Source: a virus
DNA length: 42,213 nucleotides
IMG/VR virus record: IMGVR_UViG_3300010042_000005
Location: 1-42,213 of that record
Strand: one strand, 5' to 3'
Position 1 is the stretch's first letter; each line of letters opens with the position of its first letter. A model generated the notes under the pieces. The model searched no databases. It was not told where the DNA came from and saw only the letters and a list, made by a program, of their open reading frames with translations. Of this stretch, positions 36,630 through 42,213 are shown one piece after another. The position numbers and the translations under genes are program-made.

Positions 36630-36993
36630 CGGTGGGGGCCTCTTTGCATGCTGGACACAAGATCATTGGCGAGCAGCTTGTCCCATAGCCTATGGTCCCC
36701 AGGTCTTGGCATATTTTGCACGCTGGCTCAGCCTTGGCCGGCGCCTTGTTCAGTGCCGCTACGTCGTCAAGCGCTTGGTTGTAGATCGCTACTGCCTGCC
36801 CGAAATCAACGCGTCCGTACATTCCGAGCGCGCCAAGAATTACGTCTACATTGCTTCGGCTAGCACGCTCAGGCATCACCACCTCCCCGCTATCCGGCGC
36901 AGCGAGGGCGGCGTCGATGCGGACCATGTACTTCATCGGAACCATCAGGCGTATCTCTTTCAAAAGCCCGCGCAAATTGTCGTTTGTGGTCAT
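36622..36993 (-). CDS. Hypothetical protein with zinc-ribbon-like end (123 aa)
   Basis: This 123-residue protein is helical for the first 85 residues, then has CKIC and, about 20 residues later, CPAC, which could form a zinc ribbon. It is coupled to the next gene by ATGA overlap. No family is recognised. Confidence 0.65.
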   Translation of the reverse strand: MTTNDNLRGLLKEIRLMVPMKYMVRIDAALAAPDSGEVVMPERASRSNVDVILGALGMYGRVDFGQAVAIYNQALDDVAALNKAPAKAEPACKICQDLGTIGYGTSCSPMILCPACKEAPTDE

Positions 36994-37175
36994 CGTCTAA
37001 CCCTCACTACGCCAGGGCAGCTGTTGGTGATGCGAGAATGTTTGGCGCCGATCAGCAGATCGCCGCACGCTGGGCATATGCCGGTTACCTGTTGAGTGCC
37101 ACGGTCACGGCGCTCTATTTCCTCCCGGTAACGCTTAAGCAGCGGCGACTCTTCTTCGTCTTGGTAGCGGCTCAT
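36990..37175 (-). CDS. Small protein with CPAC motif (61 aa)
   Basis: This 61-residue protein has a charged helical N-terminus (about 5-27) and a CPAC pair followed by a further Cys near the end. It is coupled on both sides by ATGA overlaps. The motif resembles a half zinc finger; the function is unknown. Confidence 0.6.
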   Translation of the reverse strand: MSRYQDEEESPLLKRYREEIERRDRGTQQVTGICPACGDLLIGAKHSRITNSCPGVVRVRR

Positions 37176-38485
37176 ACCTTCGACCCCTTCTGGCGGGTGG
37201 CGAGCAGGGCGCGCAGTGCGTCAGCGAGTTCGTGCAGCTCGCTGTAGTAATCCTCTTGATGCGGATTGCGGAACTCTGTGCAGCCCGTGTCGTTGTCGTA
37301 GCTGCCGTATTCGTTTGCATATTCGCTGGCCCGGTTTTCCAGATATGCGACGCAGCGCTTAACGCCTGGCGCGATATCCTGCACAACGTCAGCGGCCACG
37401 GGCTGGGCTTGCTCAAGGCGCGATACAGCGCCTGTCTCCCATGCTCGCAACTTCCGCTCAGCATCCTCGGCTCGCGCTGTTTGGGTGGCGAGGCCTGAGC
37501 GCATAAACATGCGTTCACCCATGCCGGCGATGTTGTCTTCGTGTTCTTTCTGCCAGCCTTTACTGGCCACCTCATAAGCGGCAATCAGCGTTCCCGCACC
37601 ACCGCAAACCTGGCAGTCACATTCGATTTCATGCGCGTCTGGCCCTGAATCGCTAAGCCTCATGCCTTCGCCGGAACCTTTGCACTCGGGGCAAGCCTCA
37701 CCGTCTTGAGCAACGTCAGCGGCAAGCGGGTTGAGGGCCAGTGCGTTATCAATATCGCCCTTCAAATCAATCCATTCTTGGCTGTCGTCGTCCCACATTT
37801 CGACAAAGGCAACAGCTCGACGCAGCAGTACAACCGCCCCCGCCTTGTCGCTTACCCCTGAGCAGCGATTCAGCTCTGACAGCTTGTAAAGTGGCTCAAG
37901 GTCATCAGGTGAACCTGGCTCGTCTGCCTTGTCAGCGAAAATCAGCATCCGCCCATCAGAAGTAACATAAGCAAACGGACAGGGTGGCGCATCGCCTACA
38001 GCCTTGTCGCTTACCAGTGGCGCGGCGTTCAGTGCTCCGTGCAAGTCGGCGATGCCTTCAAAGATCGGCGTAGAGGTACGGTTATCACGTGCGTAGTCAA
38101 TTCGCTCGTTCAGCCCATCAAGAACAACCTGGGACGCGGAACGCAGCTCCGCAAGCTCGGCCTGTAACGCGCCAGCTTCGTCTTGCCAGCGTCTTGCCGA
38201 TTTACGCATCAGGTCAAGCTCGGCCTGTAGCTGGACAACTTCACGGCACTTATCGGCCAGTGAGTTGCTGCACGCATCGGACACAGCCCGCAGATCAGCC
38301 AGTTCCGCGTCTCGGGTGGCGAGGGCTTCTGCGATTTCAGTTCGCAACACCTCACATCCAGCCCCTTGCGCATCTGCAATTGATCTCCAGCCGCAGTCAT
38401 ACAAGCGCTCGTAGAACGCCTCTTTGTCGGCCAGCCAAGCAACAACCGGCAGCGCGTCAGGTTTACCGCCATAATTATTTTCCAT
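37172..38485 (-). CDS. Ea22-like coiled-coil protein with DnaJ-type zinc motifs (437 aa)
   Basis: The ATG at 38485 has AGAGG eight bases upstream and is preferred over a GTG nine bases earlier. Residues about 45-140 form charged heptads, likely a coiled coil. About two thirds along come CPECKGSG and CQVCGGAG, two CxxCxGxG motifs as in the zinc centre of DnaJ. The C-terminal part repeats the helix pattern ASEYANEYGSYDND and LADALRALLA seen in Ea22-type accessory proteins. The function is unknown; a mosaic of accessory modules is likely. Confidence 0.72.
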   Translation of the reverse strand: MENNYGGKPDALPVVAWLADKEAFYERLYDCGWRSIADAQGAGCEVLRTEIAEALATRDAELADLRAVSDACSNSLADKCREVVQLQAELDLMRKSARRWQDEAGALQAELAELRSASQVVLDGLNERIDYARDNRTSTPIFEGIADLHGALNAAPLVSDKAVGDAPPCPFAYVTSDGRMLIFADKADEPGSPDDLEPLYKLSELNRCSGVSDKAGAVVLLRRAVAFVEMWDDDSQEWIDLKGDIDNALALNPLAADVAQDGEACPECKGSGEGMRLSDSGPDAHEIECDCQVCGGAGTLIAAYEVASKGWQKEHEDNIAGMGERMFMRSGLATQTARAEDAERKLRAWETGAVSRLEQAQPVAADVVQDIAPGVKRCVAYLENRASEYANEYGSYDNDTGCTEFRNPHQEDYYSELHELADALRALLATRQKGSKV

Positions 38486-38542
38486 ACCAACCACCTCTCA
38501 ATTTCGATCTAGTTGTGTTGTTTTTCGTTTGTATTCAGTTGC

Positions 38543-39019
38543 TTACGTCAGAAGCTTTGAATTAAGCCGCGACAAAATCTCATCGCGATCAGCTTCCTGC
38601 TCTGCTGCCCAGTACTGCTCAAGCACGATCAGGGCGTCAGAGATCGCGATAAGGCGGTCGCCGAGAATTGCGCGGTCTGCCCCGCCATCAAGCATATCGA
38701 CCACATAGGACTGCATATCGGGGTGATACGCGATTTTGGCGATTGCCATGCTCTCCATGGCTTCCTCGATAGCCTGAATCGCTTCGGAATTGGCCCTGGA
38801 TCGCAGAAACTCATCCGACCCCTGGCACACGTAGCTGGTATCAAACTGCGCATCAGCCAGGCAGCTCTGAGTGGCCTCTACAGATTTATCCCCGATCAGA
38901 TACCGCCAGCACACCGCAAGGCCAAGCAGGACTCCCCACGGGTCGACGGTGGAGGCGTACCAGATCGCCAGGGCGGTCAGCAGGATGACGCTTATGGATT
39001 TCCAGGCGTTGGGGGTCAT
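38543..39019 (-). CDS. Membrane-anchored hypothetical protein (158 aa)
   Basis: One or two hydrophobic segments (about 8-23 and 27-42) are followed by a soluble helical domain of some 110 residues, acidic and rich in Ala, Glu and Ile. GAGGAAA precedes the ATG. It follows the helicase gene by 15 bases, so it is part of the replication operon. It could tether a process to the membrane, but no family is recognised. Confidence 0.68.
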   Translation of the reverse strand: MTPNAWKSISVILLTALAIWYASTVDPWGVLLGLAVCWRYLIGDKSVEATQSCLADAQFDTSYVCQGSDEFLRSRANSEAIQAIEEAMESMAIAKIAYHPDMQSYVVDMLDGGADRAILGDRLIAISDALIVLEQYWAAEQEADRDEILSRLNSKLLT

Positions 39020-39033
39020 GGGTGTTTCCTCGG

Positions 39034-40386
39034 TCAGTCCAGCAGGGAGCTGGTGGAATATGGCCGGTCTGGCTTGTTTGCAGCCGCGCCGATCAGGTCG
39101 TTGAATTTCGAATACTTGCCCTGGTACTGCGTGCGCACGGTGCCTGGCTCGAAGTCGCGGGCAGCGGCAGTGATGATCTCGGCAATTCCACGATCCTCGG
39201 TGCCAGGGTGGTAAACCTCGTCGCGGTACACGAACGAAATTATGTCCGCGTCCTGCTCCAGGCTGCCGCTGTCGCGAAGGTCGGCACAGATCGGGCGTTT
39301 GTCCGGGCGTTTCTCAAGCTCGCGGTTGAGCTGCGAAAGCAAAATCACAGGGATGCCTAGCTCGGTTGCCATGAGCTTCGCCTGGCGGGTGATCTCGCTG
39401 ATGCGCTGGGTGGCGTTCTCGCCCCGCGACTCGCCATCGACAAGGCCAACGTGGTCGATTTCCAGCAAGTCGAGGCCTTCCAGCATTTTCATGCGGCGGG
39501 CCATCGAGCGGATGCGGCTGATGCTCAAACCCTTGCGCGTGGACAGGCGCAGCCCCGACTTAGCCAAGCGGCCCATGACGTCGTTGTACTGGCTTGGGTA
39601 TTCACGCAGGGCAGCCCCAGACTTCACGTAGTCGAGCGGAATACCACCCTCGGACGAAACCATGCGGTCCATCAACTGGGTGTTGCTCATCTCCAGGCTG
39701 ACGACCAGAACCTTCTTGCCCTGCAGCGCGTTGTGGCTGGCGATGTTCATGGCCAGCGTGGTCTTGCCCATCTTCGGACGCCCAGCGATCAGGATTAGTT
39801 GACCGGGCTTCATGCCGCCCCACTTGCGGTCGAGAATGCCCAGCCCAGTGCTCAGCCCGTCCATGGCACCGTCCAGCGCTTCCCGACGCTCCATCTCCGC
39901 AGCATGGGCGTGCATGATCTCGCCGGCTGTCACGGTGTCGGGTGACTGTGTTTCGGTGTTCAGCGCTGCAACCTCGGCCTGGGCCTGGGCCACCTTGTCG
40001 CTGGCGTCCATGGTGCTGGTGCTTAGCTCGTGGATGTTATGCGCGGCAACGGCAAACTTTCGGTCCATGCTGCGCTCCAGCACGATCCTGGCGTATTCCT
40101 TCGCGTTGGCAGCGCTCGGGGTGTTCTTGTGGATTGCTGCGGTATACGCGATGGCGTTGGTGCCGTCGTGCATCGTGACGATCTCATCAGCCACCGTCAG
40201 GAAATCCACGCTGCTGCCCTTGGCCTTCAGCGCCATGATCGCGGTGAACACGGCGCGGTTGTCGGCGAAGAAGAAATCCTTGGTCACCAGATCAGCCGAC
40301 AGGATGTCGATCAGCTCTGGCTTGATCAGCATTGCGCCCAGGACACCGCACTCGGCTTCCTCGCTGTAGGGTTCGCGTGTGCTCAT
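39034..40386 (-). CDS. dnaB: Replicative DNA helicase, DnaB family (450 aa)
   Basis: This 450-residue helicase has the N-terminal helical domain (PYSEEAECGVLGAML, about 6-20), a linker helix, and the RecA-like motor with Walker A AGRPKMGKTT around Lys208, a DLLEIDHVGL Walker B strand, the SQLNRELEKRPDKRP segment and DLRDSGSLEQDADII near the end. It unwinds phage DNA at the fork. It overlaps the initiator gene by four bases; the pair resembles lambda O-P in function, with its own helicase in place of a loader. Confidence 0.94.
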   Translation of the reverse strand: MSTREPYSEEAECGVLGAMLIKPELIDILSADLVTKDFFFADNRAVFTAIMALKAKGSSVDFLTVADEIVTMHDGTNAIAYTAAIHKNTPSAANAKEYARIVLERSMDRKFAVAAHNIHELSTSTMDASDKVAQAQAEVAALNTETQSPDTVTAGEIMHAHAAEMERREALDGAMDGLSTGLGILDRKWGGMKPGQLILIAGRPKMGKTTLAMNIASHNALQGKKVLVVSLEMSNTQLMDRMVSSEGGIPLDYVKSGAALREYPSQYNDVMGRLAKSGLRLSTRKGLSISRIRSMARRMKMLEGLDLLEIDHVGLVDGESRGENATQRISEITRQAKLMATELGIPVILLSQLNRELEKRPDKRPICADLRDSGSLEQDADIISFVYRDEVYHPGTEDRGIAEIITAAARDFEPGTVRTQYQGKYSKFNDLIGAAANKPDRPYSTSSLLD

Positions 40387-41108
40387 TTGTAATTCCCCTC
40401 AACCACTTTTTTGAAATTGCCCTTTGTCAAAAACCAATCGAAGGCAAAAGAATTTCGCTCCATCAGGAACGGTGTTTTTGATATATCCGTGAAATACCTC
40501 TCCCACCAATCGACGCTCTGAAACCTCTTGTCGCTGTTCCAGCGATCCCTCAATTTCTTTTTGCGGTCCTCATCGAAAAGCCGTGGTTTTGGTTTCTTCG
40601 GAAGTATTCGCGAATAAGCGGCCAGAATTTCTTCGTATGGTACCGGTGGCTTTTCTGGTCTAAGAAACCCGCAATCGTCATCGCCAGATGACAAGGGTTT
40701 TTGATCTTCTTCTTGTAGTTCTAGATCTTCTTTATTGTGGTCAACTGCTGGCGATCTGCTGGTCATCTGTTGGTTATTTGCTGGCGATGTGTCTTGGTAC
40801 AAAGCCCAGTTAGTTATTGAAATGATTGAGAATTTGCTCTCTGATTTGATGGTTATCTGCTGGAGACTTTCGAGCACTTTTAGAGCGCCGCGAACAATAC
40901 TCTCGGAAACACCAGTCCTTTCAGAGAATTTATGGCGCCCGAACACCAATTGCCCTGGTTTTAACCTGACAACTTGTCTTCCTACGAGAACTTCCCCTTC
41001 TTTGTAGGAGGCGGAAAGTATCAAGTGAATCCAGACAGACAGGTACTCAGGTTTCGATGCAATGGCGCTGGTCAAGAGCTTCCTTGAGACCTTCACCCAA
41101 CTCGACAT
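40383..41108 (-). CDS. Replication initiator, lambda O-like (241 aa)
   Basis: Residues about 1-110 form a winged-helix domain (KLLTSAI, then FGRHKFSERTGVSESIVRGALKVLE and a wing) like the DNA-binding part of lambda O. Then comes a polar linker, about 105-160, and a C-terminal helical domain with RDRWNSDKRF and WWERYFTDISKTPFL, as in initiators that contact the helicase. Iterons lie within the gene, over the linker and the end of the winged helix, matching the place of lambda ori in O. The gene is AT-rich compared with its neighbours. AGGGGA precedes the ATG. Confidence 0.82.
   Translation of the reverse strand: MSSWVKVSRKLLTSAIASKPEYLSVWIHLILSASYKEGEVLVGRQVVRLKPGQLVFGRHKFSERTGVSESIVRGALKVLESLQQITIKSESKFSIISITNWALYQDTSPANNQQMTSRSPAVDHNKEDLELQEEDQKPLSSGDDDCGFLRPEKPPVPYEEILAAYSRILPKKPKPRLFDEDRKKKLRDRWNSDKRFQSVDWWERYFTDISKTPFLMERNSFAFDWFLTKGNFKKVVEGNYK
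40745..40788 (+). repeat. Four tandem 11-base iterons
   Basis: Units at 40745, 40756, 40767 and 40778 read CTGCTGGCGAT, CTGCTGGTCAT, CTGTTGGTTAT and TTGCTGGCGAT. The 11-base period is out of step with codons, so the repetition is not caused by a repeated protein sequence. Confidence 0.9.
40846..40867 (+). repeat. Two further iteron copies
   Basis: TTGATGGTTAT at 40846 and CTGCTGGAGAC at 40857 each match units of the main cluster at nine of eleven positions and abut each other in the same direction and spacing. Confidence 0.7.
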
Positions 41109-41110
41109 GG

Positions 41111-41359
41111 TTATCCCCTAACCTCAAGGGCTTCAACAATTTCGCAGTCTGGCTGGCCCCGGTCGTTTAAATCGTGCGTGATCTCGTCTCGCTCAACAGC
41201 TAGCGGCATGTTGTGGTTGATGAATTGAGCTATCAGCCTTGCCTGCCAAGGGCGCAGCACAATGTAATTTTGCTCACCAGAATCCCGGTCGATGCTTCTC
41301 AGCATGTAATTAGCATCAATCAAGCGGATAGAAACCTTGTCACCGTTTTCAAGTTCCAT
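41111..41359 (-). CDS. Small hypothetical early protein (82 aa)
   Basis: This 82-residue acidic protein starts with an N-terminal beta-like stretch (LENGDKVSIRLID) and ends in a charged tail. GGAGG lies about eight bases before the ATG, overlapping the end of the Cro-like gene. It precedes the initiator gene by two bases. A regulator or initiator accessory is possible; no family is recognised. Confidence 0.7.
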   Translation of the reverse strand: MELENGDKVSIRLIDANYMLRSIDRDSGEQNYIVLRPWQARLIAQFINHNMPLAVERDEITHDLNDRGQPDCEIVEALEVRG

Positions 41360-41362
41360 AGC

Positions 41363-41563
41363 TCATTCCTCCCCCAACGCCACAAACTCGCTGGCCTTCA
41401 TACCGAAGGCGCCGGCCAGAAGCCTGATCGTCGATGCGGTGGCCTCTGGATTGTTTGCCAGTTGATTGAGCCAGCTTGAGCTGCGGCCCAATCGTTCAGC
41501 CAACTGGTTCTGTTTCATGTCGTGCTTTGCCAGCGCGACTTTGATTGACTTGCCGATATTCAT
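41363..41563 (-). CDS. Cro/C1-type helix-turn-helix regulator (66 aa)
   Basis: Residues about 16-38 form a classical helix-turn-helix (MKQNQLAERLG, SSSWLNQLANN), followed by TASTIRLLAGAFGMKASEF, as in small Cro/C1-type repressors. It is the first gene of the leftward operon, with AAAGGAGG upstream, and starts 28 bases from the -10 box of its promoter. It probably binds the inverted repeats between the two divergent promoters and controls both early operons. No separate full-length CI-type repressor is present. Confidence 0.85.
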   Translation of the reverse strand: MNIGKSIKVALAKHDMKQNQLAERLGRSSSWLNQLANNPEATASTIRLLAGAFGMKASEFVALGEE

Positions 41564-41590
41564 TTGGTGCCTCCTTTGTAGATGCTGCGA

Positions 41591-41619
41591 ATAGTGAGGC
41601 TGCTAGTTGATGGTGTCAA
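41591..41619 (-). promoter_or_regulatory. Leftward early promoter
   Basis: On the minus strand a perfect TTGACA (41614-41619) is followed after 17 bases by CACTAT (41591-41596, three of six). It drives the Cro-like, initiator and helicase genes. Confidence 0.6.
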
Positions 41620-41656
41620 CGGCATATTGTGGATTTATTCTGTTGACACGGCAAAC
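41606..41656. promoter_or_regulatory. Candidate operator pair between divergent promoters
   Basis: Two 15-base sites face each other: GTTGACACCATCAAC (minus strand, 41606-41620) and GTTGACACGGCAAAC (plus strand, 41642-41656). They agree at 11 of 15 bases, and each covers the -35 box of one promoter. The left site is itself an inverted repeat (GTTGA, five bases, TCAAC). This suits a dimeric helix-turn-helix repressor. Confidence 0.6.
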
Positions 41657-41671
41657 GCCTGCATCTACATT
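41643..41671 (+). promoter_or_regulatory. Rightward early promoter
   Basis: A perfect TTGACA (41643-41648), a 17-base spacer and TACATT (41666-41671, four of six) make this the best sigma70 promoter in the window. It drives the operon that continues across the map join to 7.9 kb. The leader of roughly 110 bases contains two small hairpins (stem TGGCCC/GGGCCA at 41740-41763, and a CACCC/GGGTG stem before it) without T runs. Confidence 0.75.
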
Positions 41672-41785
41672 TGCCATCACCCCGCAACGACAACGGGTGC
41701 CGCCGGCTCGACAGGAGTTGAGCAGGGAAACGAGGGGACTGGCCCGCCTTGGCATAAGGGCCAACTAACTCACTGGAGTAGCGAA

Positions 41786-41938
41786 ATGAAATCCCAAGCA
41801 ACCCGCCTCAAAGACCTTCCCGCCGTTAAGCGTGTGCAGTGGCTGAATAACTTCATTGTGCTGCCGGTGACTGGGCTGGCAATCGTGGTGATCTTCGCCG
41901 CGCTGGCGATGAACCTGTTCGGGCTGGCGCCGCAATGA
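41786..41938 (+). CDS. Small single-pass membrane protein (50 aa)
   Basis: This 50-residue protein is the first of the rightward operon. It has a basic N-terminal half (about 1-17) and one hydrophobic segment at about 24-46. GGAG lies seven bases before the ATG. The stop overlaps the next start as ATGA. It may sit in the inner membrane with its basic end in the cytoplasm. Small membrane proteins made first are often host-takeover or superinfection-exclusion factors; that is inference. Confidence 0.7.
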   Translation: MKSQATRLKDLPAVKRVQWLNNFIVLPVTGLAIVVIFAALAMNLFGLAPQ

Positions 41939-42174
41939 GCCGCAAGGTGCAGGTGTTCAAGTGGAAGGTTGAGCCAATCGGCCCACAGCACGTTCCTGGC
42001 TCAATACACAAAGTCACGTCATCGAAAGTCGAAGACTTCGAAGCCACCTTCCACCAGTTCGGCCAAGAAACCGACGAAGACGGCGCCCAGCCTGTGGCCA
42101 TCGTTGAACACGCTGACGGGTTCGTGGATACCGTTCCCGCCCACATGATCCGCTTCCTCGACAAGGAGTCCTGA
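41935..42174 (+). CDS. Small early protein, unknown function (79 aa)
   Basis: This 79-residue protein has alternating charged and hydrophobic residues and no membrane segment. Its last 28 codons are repeated at the left end of the window. It overlaps the previous gene by four bases. No family is recognised. Confidence 0.72.
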   Translation: MSRKVQVFKWKVEPIGPQHVPGSIHKVTSSKVEDFEATFHQFGQETDEDGAQPVAIVEHADGFVDTVPAHMIRFLDKES

Positions 42175-42213
42175 AATGCTGCCCCTTCAAATCGACACCG
42201 CCGAACTTATGGC
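42091..42213. repeat. Terminal direct repeat, right copy
   Basis: Identical to bases 1-123. The last 38 bases repeat the start of the gene encoded at 86, so the operon is continuous across the join. Confidence 0.95.

Larger units (their letters stand above)
40698..40867. other. Candidate replication origin (iterons plus T-rich region)
   Basis: The segment contains four tandem 11-base iterons, two further copies about 57 bases away, and a flanking T-rich stretch at 40698-40737 with about 28 percent GC by count. All lie inside the initiator gene. This is the same design as lambda ori: initiator-binding repeats beside an easily melted asymmetrical region. Confidence 0.7.

Noticed and set aside
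41740-41763. Leader hairpin as a terminator or riboswitch
   Set aside because: The stem has no T run and no recognised aptamer. It may be simple leader structure, so it is only noted with the promoter.
1-42213. CRISPR array, diversity-generating retroelement, tRNA genes, insertion sequences
   Set aside because: I saw no spaced direct repeats of CRISPR type, no reverse transcriptase with template/variable repeats, no cloverleaf I could support and no transposase. A dedicated tRNA scan was not possible here.

Overview
This window looks like one complete genome of a tailed phage with a short-tailed (podovirus-type) virion. Bases 1-123 are repeated exactly at 42091-42213, and the repeat cuts through a gene that is whole at the right end and partial at the left. 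The contig is therefore best read as a circular map of about 42,090 unique bases. No ribosomal, tRNA or host housekeeping genes are visible. High GC, strong AGGAG-type ribosome sites and the general look of the proteins suggest a Pseudomonas or related gammaproteobacterial host; that is an inference.

Four transcription blocks can be seen. (1) A rightward early operon starts at divergent promoters near 41.6 kb, crosses the map join and runs to 7.9 kb. It encodes small proteins, a Cas4/RecB-like nuclease, a RecT annealing protein, a protein with two FtsK-gamma-like winged helices, a Rad50/SMC-like ATPase with a zinc hook, an Arc-like DNA-binding protein and several unknowns. (2) A leftward early operon (41.56 to 35.5 kb) encodes a Cro-like helix-turn-helix protein, a lambda O-like initiator, a DnaB-type helicase and a run of small accessory proteins. 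(3) A leftward late operon (33.2 to 7.9 kb) holds RusA, both terminase subunits, portal, scaffold, capsid, cement protein, tail tubular proteins, the internal core proteins (including a lytic transglycosylase and a 2787-residue polyvalent protein), the lysis genes and two small likely virion proteins. (4) A short rightward unit (33.3 to 35.5 kb) encodes the tail fibre and a fibre-assembly-like protein.

The virion gene order matches the Bordetella phage BPP-1 type (Bbp19-like, scaffold, capsid, Bbp16-like cement), but there is no reverse transcriptase or diversity-generating retroelement. There is no integrase, excisionase, full-length repressor or phage RNA polymerase, so the phage probably depends on host RNA polymerase and is probably lytic, or lysogenic by a route not visible here.

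The most notable non-coding signal is a set of 11-base iterons, four in tandem plus two nearby, inside the initiator gene and next to a T-rich stretch. This is the layout of a lambda-type replication origin. Other points of interest are an inverted-repeat operator between the divergent early promoters, an orphan hook-bearing ATPase, the tandem FtsK-gamma-like protein, and the polyvalent virion protein with ADP-ribosyltransferase-like, GNAT-like and two HExxH segments.
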